Assembly: GCF_900067135.1 (NCBI RefSeq)
Contig: NZ_FJUR01000001.1
Coordinates: 1,987,501 to 2,051,500 of the forward strand
Direction of reading: 5' to 3'
DNA from: Rhizobium sp. 9140
GTDB taxonomy: Bacteria > Pseudomonadota > Alphaproteobacteria > Rhizobiales > Rhizobiaceae
DNA length: 64,000 nt
The position numbers and the translations under genes are program-made. The notes below the pieces were generated by a model. That model searched no databases, was not told where the DNA came from, and was given only the letters and a program-made list of their open reading frames with translations. Below, piece by piece: positions 54,745-63,644 of the stretch. Numbering within the stretch: position 1 is the first letter of the stretch; each line of letters starts with the position of its first letter.

Positions 54745-56019
54745 ATGGCTTTCCGCTTCGTTCACACCGCAGACCTCCACCTCGATTCTCCCCTCCGCAG
54801 TCTGGCGCTTCGCAACGGCGAGCTTGCCGAGCATGTCCGCGGGGCGACCCGTGCGGCGCTGACGGCCATCGTCGATCTCTGTATCGCGGAGGCGGTCGAT
54901 GCGCTCTTGATCGCGGGCGATCTCTATGACGGTTCGCAGACCTCGATGAACACGGCGTTGTTCCTGATGAGCGAGATGCGTCGGCTGGAGGCCGCCGGGG
55001 TGCGCGTCTTCGTCATTCGCGGCAATCACGACAACCAGTCCGCCATCCGCCGCGAGCTGACCTTTCCGGACAATGTGCATGTGTTCTCCAACCGCACGAA
55101 ATCAGTAAAGGCAGCGATGCTACCGGATGGCCGCGCCGTCTACATTCACGGCATCGGCTTCGACCAGCCGCACGCGCCGGACAGTCTGCTGCCGTCCTTC
55201 CCGGGTCCGCAGGCAGACAGCATCAACATCGGCATGCTGCACACGAGCCTTGCCGGCGCGCCGGGGCACGATCTCTACGCGCCCTGCAGCGTGGCGGAGC
55301 TTGCCGCACATGGTTTCGACTACTGGGCGCTTGGCCATGTGCATCATCGCCTGGTGCACAGCGAAACGCCGCTGATCGTCATGCCCGGAATGCCTCAGGG
55401 CCGCGATATCAACGAAGCGGGCGCGAAGAGCGTGACGCTTGTGACGATCGAGGCCGGCGGTGAGATCCACCACGCCGAGCGCCGCATCGGCGGCGCGGTG
55501 TTCGAGCGGGCGACGATCGGCCTTACCGGTGTCGCGGAATGGCGCGAGCTTCTGGCCCGCATCAGCGACGAGCTCGCACGCCGCGTGGCGGCGGCCGGTG
55601 CCGAGCAGCTGATCCTGCGCCTGCACCTGACGGGCGCGACGCCGCTCGCCTTCCGCCTGAAGCGCGATCCGGCCTTCCTGATGGATGAGGTGACGGGTCT
55701 TGCCAACGCGTTGCCGGGCTGCTGGGTGGAGAAGATCGAGATCGACTGCCACGCGCCGGAGATGGTTGGTGAGGCGGATCCCGGTCTTGATCCCGCAGCC
55801 GAACTGTCGGCGCTGATCCACGGCGATGTGCTCGCCTCGCACGCGTTCCGCCAGCAGGCGGCCGATCTCATGGCCGAGCTTCTGGGCCAGCTGCCGCGCG
55901 AGTTGCGGGAAACCTTTGGAACGGACGAGGCGACTGTTGCAGCGCTTCTGGCGGAGATCGCGCGCGACGGCAGCGACGAGGTGCTCGCGCATGTGCGGGC
56001 CGGCGAGGGAGGTCAATAA
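54745..56019 (+). CDS. SbcD/YhaO-like metallophosphoesterase, DNA repair exonuclease family
   Basis: A 424-residue nuclease of the Mre11/SbcD class. All metal motifs are seen: DLHLD (residues 10-14), GDLYD (58-62), GNHD (93-96), GMLHTSL (His166) and GHVHHRL (197-201). The C-terminal part (DPAFLMDEVTGLANALPGCWVEKIEID, then DGSDEVLAHVRAGEGG) is the ATPase-binding segment of YhaO-like proteins. It overlaps the partner ATPase gene by one base (TAATG). Together they likely form a DNA end-processing complex, but the partner is YhaN-like, not classical SbcC. Confidence 0.88.
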   Translation: MAFRFVHTADLHLDSPLRSLALRNGELAEHVRGATRAALTAIVDLCIAEAVDALLIAGDLYDGSQTSMNTALFLMSEMRRLEAAGVRVFVIRGNHDNQSAIRRELTFPDNVHVFSNRTKSVKAAMLPDGRAVYIHGIGFDQPHAPDSLLPSFPGPQADSINIGMLHTSLAGAPGHDLYAPCSVAELAAHGFDYWALGHVHHRLVHSETPLIVMPGMPQGRDINEAGAKSVTLVTIEAGGEIHHAERRIGGAVFERATIGLTGVAEWRELLARISDELARRVAAAGAEQLILRLHLTGATPLAFRLKRDPAFLMDEVTGLANALPGCWVEKIEIDCHAPEMVGEADPGLDPAAELSALIHGDVLASHAFRQQAADLMAELLGQLPRELRETFGTDEATVAALLAEIARDGSDEVLAHVRAGEGGQ

Positions 56020-59000
56020 TGCGTCTGTCCGCGCTCGATCTCGTCCGCTACGGCAAGTTCACCGGCAAGCAGCTCGACTTCGGCCCGGCCCGGCCCGGCA
56101 AGCCGGACCTGCATCTGGTCTACGGACCGAACGAGGCGGGCAAGTCCACGCTGTTTTCGGCGGTGCTCGACCTGTTCTTCGGCATCGAAGGCCGCAGCCC
56201 CTACAATTTTCTGCATCCATACCCCGCCATGCGCATCGGCGCGACGGTGGAAACCGGTGGACGCGGCCAGTCCCTGTTTCGTGTCAAGCGCCAGCAGAAC
56301 ACGCTGATCGACGCCAACGAGCAGCCGCTGCCCGAAGGGCTTCTTGCCAATGCCTTCGGCACGGTGGATCGCGCGACCTATCAGCTGATGTTCTCGCTCG
56401 ACGACGACAGCATCGAAAAGGGCGGCGAGAGCATCCTGCGGAGCGAAGGCGAGCTTGGGTCTCTCTTGTTTTCCGCCAGTTCGGGCCTGCCGGACCTCAC
56501 CGGCGTCATGGCGGAGCTCAAGGGCCGGACAGACGCCTTCTATCGCCCGCAGGCGCGCAAGCACCGGCTGGCCGAGCTGAAGGCGGAGCTGGATGCGCTG
56601 AAGGACGAGCGGGCCGCCATCGATGTCAGCCAGCGGGAATACACCGCGCTGCGCAAGACGCGCGATCTGGCGACGGAGCGGCACGAGGCGGCGCTCGCCG
56701 CCCGCGCCGGGCTGCGCGTCCAGTGGGACGGGGTCAAGGCGAAGCTCGACGGTCTGCCGCTCCTTCTGCGGCTGCGGACGCTGCGTGGCGAGCTTGCGAC
56801 GCTCAGCGACCTTCCGGACCCGCCCGCCGTCTGGCATCAGATGCTGCCGGAGCTGATGCGGGCGGAAACCGAGATCGGCACGCGCCTGACGCAGATCGCG
56901 GCGGATATCGCCCGCCGCACGCAGGAGCGAGACCTGCTCGCGCGCGACGAGGCCGTGCTCGCGCTGCGCGCCGACCTGCGCCATCTGGAAAGCTCGGGCC
57001 TCGAAGCCCGTTACCGGACGGCAGCGCAGGACATGCCCTCGCGCACGCAAGAAAGGGCGGCGGTAACCGCCGACCTCGCCGCGCGGCTGCTGCAACTCGG
57101 ACGCGGCGAGGACGAGGACCCTGCCACGCTTCTGATTCCGGCAGCAACCGTCGGCAAGCTGCGCGCGCTGGCCGAGACGCATGCGCGCCTGTCCGAGCGG
57201 CAGGAGGCGGCCCGTCGGGAGTTCGCAACGGCGGAGGCTGCTCATCGCGACGCGGTCGAGCGAGCCGGGACGGTTGGCGAGAGGCCGCCAGGACAGGCTT
57301 CGGCGATGCAGACGACCGCCGATCCACAGGCGCTGTCCGACTTGCTGCGGGCTCTGAGGCGCGAGGATTTTCCGCTCCGCCAGAAGGCCGCGCGCGAGGA
57401 AGCGGCGCGGCTCGAGGATCTTCTCGCCGACCAGCTGGCAGCCCTGCCGGGCCGGTACGATGCCGAAAGCCTTGCACGCGCGCCGGTTCCGGCGGAAGGC
57501 GATTTGGCTGACTGGTCGTTCAAGACCGAGACGGTGAGCGAGCGCCTGCGCCGGCTCGACGAGCGCCGCGCCGACGTCGCGCTGCAAATGGCCACCGCTG
57601 AGGCCGAGCGGAATACGCTTCTGGCGCAGGCGGAGTTTGCCGACGATGCGCGGGTGGCGGCGCTGCGCCTTGCGCGCGATGCGGCCTGGCAGTCGCACCG
57701 GGGGGCGCTGACGCCGGAAACGGCCGATCGGTTCGCAAGCGCGCTCGACAAGGACGATCAGGCGAGCGCCCTGCGGCTGACCCAGACCGAACATATCGCC
57801 CGCAGCCGCGCTCTGGCGGTGACGATCGCCGACCTGACCGCACGACAGGCGGCGTACGACCGGCAGCGCGCGGACCTGCTCGCGGAGCGTAGCGTGCTGG
57901 AGGCCACCATCAATACTGCGGCCACCGCCTGCAATCTCCCTGCGGATGTGTCGCTGGCGCGGCTGGAGGATTGGCTGCAACGCCGGCTGAAGACGCTGGA
58001 AACACGCGCCGCATTGCGTGCCATGCGCCAGAAATCGGCCCAGGCGGATGCCGACGAGGCGCGAGCCATGGCCCGGCTCGCCGCGGCTTTCGCTTATGGG
58101 GCTTCGCTGCCGGATGATTTCGAGACGGCGCTGGCTTTTGGCGAGCGGGTATTAATGGCGGCGCAGGCCGAGGCGGCCGAGGGGCGGACCCTTTCGGACA
58201 ACCTGAAGCGAACGGAGGCGGCGCTTGCATCGCGCCGCGGCGATGCGGACGCGGCCGATGCGGCGATGGCGGCATGGGCGGATGCCTGGGGCGAGCGTCT
58301 CTCCGGCCTCTGGCTTGCGCCGCACGGCGAGGTGCCGAGCCTGGCCGAAGTGATGCCGACGCTTGCGGTGCTTGCCGAGATCGACCGTCTGGTTCAGCGG
58401 CGCAACGATTTCGACCACCGCATTCAGGCGATGGGCCGCGACCAGACAGCATTCGCGAACGTCATCGCCAGCTGCTGCGCGCGGCTGGGTTCGCCATCTA
58501 TCGACGATACCTCCGGCGACGATCCGCTTGCGATCTTCACCGCGCTACAGCGGCGGATGGCAAGCGCCGAGCATGTGGAGGCGCTGTTCGACCGTCTGTC
58601 GACGGAGCTGGAGGAGCGGGAACGCGAGGCGCGGGCGTTGGCCGAAAAGCTGGAGCGGCATGAGGCCGGAAAGCGCGACATGCTTGCCTTTTTCGGCTGC
58701 ACGGAACTCGGCGATGTCGCCGCCCACCTTGAAAGCGCAAAGGCGCGGACGCGCCTGCGCGAACGCATTGTGGAAACCGAGGCCGACCTTGCCGCCCGTT
58801 TGCGCGTCGGCACGGCGGATGAGGCCGAGATGGTTCTCGTCGCTCTGGACGAGGACGGGCTTCGCCGCGAGGCGGCCGAACTCGCCGCGCGCCATGAGGA
58901 GGCCGACCGGATGGTGCAGGATCGCCATGCCGAACTGCGCGATGCGGAGCGCGGCCTGGAAAAGGCCGCGGGCGACGATGCGGCCGCTCATATCGAGGAG

Positions 59001-59513
59001 CGTCGGCGCACGGTGCTCGCCGATATCGAGGAGCAGGCGCTTGCCTATCTCCGGCTGCGTTCCGGCCTGCTCGCCGCCGACATGGCGTTGCGCCTCTATC
59101 GGGAGCGGCACCGCAGCGCCATGATGCAGCGGGCGTCCACGGCCTTCGCCACCATCAGCGGCGGGGAATATGAGGGTCTCTCGACCGAGATGGAGAAAGG
59201 GGCGGAGTTCCTTTTGGTCCGCTCCGCTTCGGGTGCAACCAAGCTTGCGAAAGACCTTTCTAAAGGCACGCGCTTCCAGCTCTATCTCGCGCTGCGCATG
59301 GCCGGTTTCCACGAGATCAGCGCCCAGCGCGAGGCCTTGCCCTTCATTGCCGACGATATCATGGAGACCTTCGACGACGCCCGCGCCTTCCACGCCTTCC
59401 GGCTCATGGCGGATATGGCGGGCGTCGGCCAGGTCATCTACCTGACTCATCACGAACACCTCTGTGAGATCGCCCGCAAGGCCTGCCCGGATGTGGTGTT
59501 GCACCGGCTATGA
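56019..59513 (+). CDS. YhaN-like SMC/Rad50-type AAA ATPase
   Basis: An 1164-residue long coiled-coil ATPase. The N-terminal lobe has LSALDLVRYGKFTG and Walker A GPNEAGKST (residues 36-44). Extensive coiled coil rich in Arg, Ala and Glu covers about residues 170-1000. The C-terminal lobe has the ABC signature as LSKGTRFQLYLALR (1080-1084 LSKGT, lysine where LSGGT is usual) and Walker B FIADDIMETFDD (1109-1120), then a TLTHHEH-type switch (YLTHHEHL). No CxxC zinc hook is visible in the middle, which separates it from SbcC/Rad50 and matches YhaN-like proteins. Co-transcribed with the nuclease gene. Confidence 0.85.
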   Translation: MRLSALDLVRYGKFTGKQLDFGPARPGKPDLHLVYGPNEAGKSTLFSAVLDLFFGIEGRSPYNFLHPYPAMRIGATVETGGRGQSLFRVKRQQNTLIDANEQPLPEGLLANAFGTVDRATYQLMFSLDDDSIEKGGESILRSEGELGSLLFSASSGLPDLTGVMAELKGRTDAFYRPQARKHRLAELKAELDALKDERAAIDVSQREYTALRKTRDLATERHEAALAARAGLRVQWDGVKAKLDGLPLLLRLRTLRGELATLSDLPDPPAVWHQMLPELMRAETEIGTRLTQIAADIARRTQERDLLARDEAVLALRADLRHLESSGLEARYRTAAQDMPSRTQERAAVTADLAARLLQLGRGEDEDPATLLIPAATVGKLRALAETHARLSERQEAARREFATAEAAHRDAVERAGTVGERPPGQASAMQTTADPQALSDLLRALRREDFPLRQKAAREEAARLEDLLADQLAALPGRYDAESLARAPVPAEGDLADWSFKTETVSERLRRLDERRADVALQMATAEAERNTLLAQAEFADDARVAALRLARDAAWQSHRGALTPETADRFASALDKDDQASALRLTQTEHIARSRALAVTIADLTARQAAYDRQRADLLAERSVLEATINTAATACNLPADVSLARLEDWLQRRLKTLETRAALRAMRQKSAQADADEARAMARLAAAFAYGASLPDDFETALAFGERVLMAAQAEAAEGRTLSDNLKRTEAALASRRGDADAADAAMAAWADAWGERLSGLWLAPHGEVPSLAEVMPTLAVLAEIDRLVQRRNDFDHRIQAMGRDQTAFANVIASCCARLGSPSIDDTSGDDPLAIFTALQRRMASAEHVEALFDRLSTELEEREREARALAEKLERHEAGKRDMLAFFGCTELGDVAAHLESAKARTRLRERIVETEADLAARLRVGTADEAEMVLVALDEDGLRREAAELAARHEEADRMVQDRHAELRDAERGLEKAAGDDAAAHIEERRRTVLADIEEQALAYLRLRSGLLAADMALRLYRERHRSAMMQRASTAFATISGGEYEGLSTEMEKGAEFLLVRSASGATKLAKDLSKGTRFQLYLALRMAGFHEISAQREALPFIADDIMETFDDARAFHAFRLMADMAGVGQVIYLTHHEHLCEIARKACPDVVLHRL

Positions 59514-59754
59514 GGGCATGCAGACGCCGGCGGCAGGTCACGTCCTGCGCCGGACTTGCGGGCGGATGCCATCAGGCACTATACGGATGCACCGTACCGG
59601 CTTTCATCTCCATGGCTGCCGTGGACGATAGTCCTGCCTCAATGCTATCGCTTGCGGCATTTGCGACGAGGCGGTGACTGCAAGGAGAAGCCGGAGCACG
59701 CATGCGTGGCAGGCTTTTCTCATTCGAGCGTGGCCATTCGGGCCGGAGGCAGCG

Positions 59755-60135
59755 ATGAACAATTTCCATGTCGGCCAGAAGGTCGTCTGCATCGACGACA
59801 AGTTCAAGAACGTCTCGATCGACCAGCTGATCCGCAAGGGCGAGATCTACACGATCCGCTGGGTCGGCCCGTATAGCCATTACATCGACGGTGAATTCAT
59901 CGGCGTGAAGCTGGAGGAAATCAACCGTGGCAATGACGACGGCCCGGAAGGCTACGGCGCAGCCGACATGCCCTACCGCGCAACGCGGTTCCGCCCTCTG
60001 CTCAAAGATCGCCTTTCGTCGCTGAAGAACCTATTGGCGCCGACGCCGAAGGGCGAAACGCCGTATTCGCCGCCCGCTCCCGAAGAGCCGAAGCGCGCTG
60101 CGCCGAAGCGGGAAAAGGAAAAGGTCGATACCTGA
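59755..60135 (+). CDS. Hypothetical protein
   Basis: A 126-residue protein. Its first 60 residues (FHVGQKVVCIDDKF, KGEIYTIRWVGPY, EFIGVKLEEINRG) look like a small beta-barrel of the SH3 kind often seen in phage and rhizobial proteins. The tail (from about residue 95) is Pro/Glu/Lys-rich and unstructured. GGAGGCAGCG before the ATG at 59755 is a good ribosome binding site. Function unknown. Confidence 0.7.
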   Translation: MNNFHVGQKVVCIDDKFKNVSIDQLIRKGEIYTIRWVGPYSHYIDGEFIGVKLEEINRGNDDGPEGYGAADMPYRATRFRPLLKDRLSSLKNLLAPTPKGETPYSPPAPEEPKRAAPKREKEKVDT

Positions 60136-60176
60136 AGAGGACGCGGCCCGCGCCTATCGTCGGGCGGCATGTCATT

Positions 60177-60407
60177 TCATCGCCGCTGTTTGCGGCGGTC
60201 GCTATCCTGCAGGAGGTCCTGCAGCGCGGCTTCGCTGATCATGCCGCATTGGAAGACGTGGATTCTGCGCGCCGCCGCGACGTCGCCCGTTTCGGCGCCG
60301 GCCGTGCAATGGTCCTCAAAGACGCGCTGCAGCGCATGACCGCCGCGAGGGGCATGCCGAGCATCCGGGCATCTGTCGGCACCAAGACCGAAATCCCTTG
60401 TGGTCAT
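60177..60407 (-). CDS. Small hypothetical protein, doubtful
   Basis: A 76-residue frame from an ATG at 60407 with GGAG seven bases upstream, ending at 60177 (ISEAALQDLLQDSDRRKQRR). A TACAAT -10-like hexamer lies about 40 bases upstream. The composition is moderately protein-like, but I recognise no family, and the opposite strand is equally open. Keep as a possible gene only. Confidence 0.35.
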   Translation of the reverse strand: MTTRDFGLGADRCPDARHAPRGGHALQRVFEDHCTAGAETGDVAAARRIHVFQCGMISEAALQDLLQDSDRRKQRR

Positions 60408-60606
60408 GATGATCTCCACAGGTTTGACTGGCATGCGATTGTACAGGACAGATCGCCCTTGGCGATTCCAAGAACTGGCCTATCAATCATCATAGAGCCG
60501 ATGAATTTTTCGAAGCGTTCTGAAAGATAATACGTGACGGCAATGACGCGGAAATGACCGTTTCGTGACATTGCAGGTGGGCCGGAAGCGCGGCACAGGA
60601 AGGGCG

Positions 60607-60963
60607 TCAGAGTGCCGCCGTCAGCAGGCGTCTGACATCGCCGACATCGAACGGCTTTTGCAGAACCGGTGCCGAGATGCCGGAGCCATCAAGGCCCGCC
60701 GCGCCATAGCCGCTCGCAAAGACGAACGGTATGCCGCGCCCCAACAGCGTTTCGGCAATGGGGAAGGACGGTTTCCCCGCGAGGTTGATGTCGAGGATGG
60801 CCACATCGAGATCGATCGTGCGGGCAAGGTCTAGGGCCGGCTCCAGCCGCATGGCCATTCCGGCGATCTCGCAGCCGAGCTGGAGAATGAAGTCCTCGAT
60901 AAGGAGCGCGACCAGCATCTCGTCCTCCACGATCAGCACGCGTTTTCCGGCAAGCTTATCCAA
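60607..60963 (-). CDS. Single-domain response regulator, FATGUY-type
   Basis: A 118-residue receiver domain with no output domain. The acidic pocket is KRVLIVEDEM, the phosphoacceptor Asp58 is in AILDINLAGK, and Lys103 is in PVLQKPFD. The segment FVFASGYGAAG at residues 80-90 is the feature of the FATGUY receivers (Sma0114-like) that pair with HWE/HisKA_2 kinases. The proposed start is a TTG at 60963 that overlaps the kinase stop, with GAAGG upstream; ATGs further up lie within the kinase gene. The kinase immediately upstream is the obvious partner. Confidence 0.78.
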   Translation of the reverse strand: MDKLAGKRVLIVEDEMLVALLIEDFILQLGCEIAGMAMRLEPALDLARTIDLDVAILDINLAGKPSFPIAETLLGRGIPFVFASGYGAAGLDGSGISAPVLQKPFDVGDVRRLLTAAL

Positions 60964-62497
60964 GGCCGACGCCTTCGCGGATGGCGGAAAGCGGAGCGGC
61001 CAGTTCGAAGACGAGGCCATCCGGCCTGTGATGGATGTGTACCTGTCCGGAAAGCTCGGCAGGCAGGGCACGCTCGAGGAGATGGGACCCGAAACCGCGC
61101 CGCTGCGGCGCGTGCACCGGCGGTCCGCCGATCTCGCGCCATGTCATTCGGAAGACGTCCCGGTCCTCTACCACGCTCGTCTCGCAAATGATCTCCACGC
61201 GACCCTCCGTGCGGGATAGCGCGCCGAACTTCGCCGCGTTGATGGCGAGCTCGTGGAGCGCCAGCGCCAGGGAAAGCGCTGCATGTGGCTCCAGCCGCAA
61301 GGGTGGGGAGGTTACGTCGAGCTGGGGATGGTCCGGATCGTCATGCGTCGCAAGCGCTGTCTCCAGCACTTCGTTGAGATCGGCTCCGGTCCAGTTCTGC
61401 GCGGTCAGCATGTTGTGGGCACGCGAGAGCGCGAGAATGCGCCCGTTGATGGAATCGGATGCCTCTTTCAGCGACATGGCGCCGCGAAGCGTCTGCGACG
61501 TGATCGCCTGCACGGAGGCGAGCGTGTTCTTCACACGGTGATTGAGTTCGTTGACCAGCAGGCGCTGCCGATGCTCGGCAATCACCCGCTCGGTCACGTC
61601 GGATCCCTGCACGAAGATATGCGTAACCTCGCCGCTGTCGACCGTGATGGGTTGATAGACGAAATCTACAAAGCGCTCTTCCGGTCCCGCTTCCCGTGAG
61701 CGGACGAGAACGATTCGCTCGGACCAGCGACTGACAGGCTCGCCGGAGCGATAGGCCTCATCAAGGAGATCGCCAAAACGCTGGTCGGCAAGCTCCGGCA
61801 GTGCTTCGCTGACCGGCTTGCCGATCACGTCCCGGTTGCCGATCAGCGCCTGGTAGTTCGGGTTGACCAGCTCGAACACGTGGTTCTCTCCCCGCAGCAT
61901 GGCCATGAAGGTCGGCGCCTGCGCGAAGAGTTGGAGCAGCCGCTCGTGCTCGCGGGCGATTCGTTGGCGCGCCAGAACCTCTCGCGTCGTTTCCACCACG
62001 ATGGCGATGACGCCCGCAGGCGTTCCCGTCTCGTCGAGCACAGGAGAATAATCGAGGTTCATCCAGACCTGTTCCGGTACGCCGCGCCGATGCAGCGTCA
62101 GTTCCTGATCGCGATAGGCCAGTGTCCCCCCTGCAAGCCCGACTTTCATCACATTGTCGTTGAAATCGGCGATCTCGGCCCAGCCTTCGCGCACCCGGGA
62201 ACCCAGAAGCTGCGGGTGACGCTTGCCAGCAAAGCCCGAGTAGGCGTCGTTGTAGATCATGATGCCGTGCTCGCCCCAGAGCATGACGATCGGCACCGGG
62301 GACTGAAGAAGGAGGGCGGTCGCGGTGCGAAGGCTTCCTGGCCACGTCTCGACCCGTCCGAGCGGCGTGGCGCTCCAGTCGAATTCGCGGATCAACTGCC
62401 GGATCTCTCCGCCTTTTCCCAGGAAGGCGAATGCGTCTTGTGGAGCTTCTGCACCACTTATGGCTCCAGCCCCGTCGGCCCGATTGTTCTCGGCCAT
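60956..62497 (-). CDS. HWE-family sensor histidine kinase with PAS domains
   Basis: A 513-residue soluble kinase. Two PAS-like regions are seen: residues about 30-150 (FDWSATPLGRVETWPGSLRTATALLLQS, GIMIYNDAYSGFAGKRHPQLLGS) and about 165-300 (LFAQAPTFMAMLRGENHVFELVNPNYQALIGNRDVIGKPVSEALPEL). The HWE kinase core follows: H-box ELNHRVKNTLASVQAI (near residue 315), ALHELAINAAKFGALS and the W-x-E stretch FRMTWREIGG. No membrane helix, so it senses a cytoplasmic signal; no flavin-binding cysteine motif (NCRFLQ) is present. The start at 62497 has GGTGGTGGGA upstream. Confidence 0.88.
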   Translation of the reverse strand: MAENNRADGAGAISGAEAPQDAFAFLGKGGEIRQLIREFDWSATPLGRVETWPGSLRTATALLLQSPVPIVMLWGEHGIMIYNDAYSGFAGKRHPQLLGSRVREGWAEIADFNDNVMKVGLAGGTLAYRDQELTLHRRGVPEQVWMNLDYSPVLDETGTPAGVIAIVVETTREVLARQRIAREHERLLQLFAQAPTFMAMLRGENHVFELVNPNYQALIGNRDVIGKPVSEALPELADQRFGDLLDEAYRSGEPVSRWSERIVLVRSREAGPEERFVDFVYQPITVDSGEVTHIFVQGSDVTERVIAEHRQRLLVNELNHRVKNTLASVQAITSQTLRGAMSLKEASDSINGRILALSRAHNMLTAQNWTGADLNEVLETALATHDDPDHPQLDVTSPPLRLEPHAALSLALALHELAINAAKFGALSRTEGRVEIICETSVVEDRDVFRMTWREIGGPPVHAPQRRGFGSHLLERALPAELSGQVHIHHRPDGLVFELAAPLSAIREGVGLG

Positions 62498-62639
62498 TCC
62501 CACCACCGTTTGTCCGTCCGTCTTTTGGTGAGACGGCGGCAGCACCGGCGCTCGTCTCATTGGTATGACGAAATAGCAATCCGGCGTCATCTGGCAAGAT
62601 GCTGTCATGACAACTCTTGGCGCCATCCGGGTGCCATCC

Positions 62640-62665
62640 GGAACAATCGTGTCGATCCAAGTGTT
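62640..62665 (+). promoter_or_regulatory. Candidate RpoE2/EcfG-type promoter for the small-protein operon
   Basis: GGAAC (62640-62644), a 19-base spacer and TT (62664-62665) match GGAAC-N18/19-TT, 56 bases upstream of the ATG at 62721. It lies between the divergent HWE kinase gene and this operon. Confidence 0.4.
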
Positions 62666-62720
62666 GCAGAGGTAACGCAGGCGCGCGTGGTGCGCCGATG
62701 CGCGCGGGAGGTTAAAGGTC

Positions 62721-62999
62721 ATGAGCAGCAATGTGGAACCGAGGACATTCGGGCATGGAACGATGGAGGGTAACAGGGACGTCGAGGCCTGCAAGGCAAC
62801 ACTTGGCGATGCCTTCCACGCGGTGACGACGAGCGGCGAAGTGAGCATGGGTTCGGCTGCTGGCGCTGAAATCCCGGGCGAACTTCAGGAGTTGATCAAA
62901 CAGGCTGAGGCATCAGGCTGGCATCGCGACGTGGCGGAGGAAGCGATCCGTCAATTGGCGCGTGAACTGCTGGGCGCTCGCGGTGCTTCGTTCGACTGA
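62721..62999 (+). CDS. Hypothetical protein, first gene of small-protein operon
   Basis: A 92-residue protein with a helical C-terminal half (PGELQELIKQAEASGWHRDVAEEAIRQLARELLGAR). No signal peptide, no cysteine pair motif and no family recognised. The ATG at 62721 follows an AGGTTAAAGGTC stretch. It is followed 24 bases later by the DUF4174 gene. Confidence 0.6.
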   Translation: MSSNVEPRTFGHGTMEGNRDVEACKATLGDAFHAVTTSGEVSMGSAAGAEIPGELQELIKQAEASGWHRDVAEEAIRQLARELLGARGASFD

Positions 63000-63023
63000 C
63001 ACGTGAAAGCAAAGGAGACGACC

Positions 63024-63443
63024 ATGCTGAAATCCCTGATGACCGAGATTTTTGGCGTCGGCCCTCATCCGGAAGAAACATCCGGCAACCTGCACGATCT
63101 GCAGTGGGAAAAACGCGTGCTCGTGATCTTCGCGGACCCTGCCGGCTTCAAGTCGGATACCCAGCTTCATGTCCTGATGGGGGACAAGGATGCGCTTCGC
63201 CACCGCGATCTGGCGATCTTTACGGTGGATGGCAACGACGTTCGTCCCGAGTTCGGCTCAGACGTCGTTCCGCAGGCTCATACGTTGCGCAAGGAACTGG
63301 CCTGCGCTCCCGGTACCTTCGCCCTGGTACTGGTGGGCAAGGACGGCCACGTGAAAAGCCGCTTTGACGACGTGGTCGATCCCGATGTGCTTTTCGCCGA
63401 AATCGACAGCATGCCGATGCGGCAGGCCGAAATCCAACGATAG
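63024..63443 (+). CDS. DUF4174 family protein
   Basis: A 139-residue protein with a thioredoxin-like pattern: LHDLQWEKRVLVIFADPAGFKSDTQLHVL, DLAIFTVDGNDVRPEFG, and GTFALVLVGKDGHVKSRFDDVVDPDVLFAEIDSMPMRQAEI at the end, typical of DUF4174. There is no CxxC active site. AAAGGAG seven bases upstream fixes the start at 63024; the GTG at 63003 is not needed. Role unknown. Confidence 0.8.
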   Translation: MLKSLMTEIFGVGPHPEETSGNLHDLQWEKRVLVIFADPAGFKSDTQLHVLMGDKDALRHRDLAIFTVDGNDVRPEFGSDVVPQAHTLRKELACAPGTFALVLVGKDGHVKSRFDDVVDPDVLFAEIDSMPMRQAEIQR

Positions 63444-63485
63444 CCCGTCCAACCGGCTGCAAAACCCATTTTGACAGGAGACATC

Positions 63486-63644
63486 ATGTCTAACGTGCCT
63501 GATCCCATTCCCACGCCGAACCCCGGCAATCCGCCGATTCCGACACCCATGCCGCCGATCACGGAACCGGAACCCGATCGGCTGCCCGACGAAACGCCGA
63601 ATCCCAATCCAGATGAAAACGACGCACCGCCGCTGTCGGTGTGA
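63486..63644 (+). CDS. Small proline-rich protein (52 residues)
   Basis: A 52-residue frame, 19 residues of which are proline, with PNP, PIPTP and PPITEPEPD patterns and an acidic end. No signal peptide. An AGGAG ribosome binding site (63476-63480) lies five bases before the ATG, and the gene follows DUF4174 by 42 bases in the same direction, which supports it as real. Similar short proline-rich proteins occur in rhizobia; function unknown. Confidence 0.65.
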   Translation: MSNVPDPIPTPNPGNPPIPTPMPPITEPEPDRLPDETPNPNPDENDAPPLSV

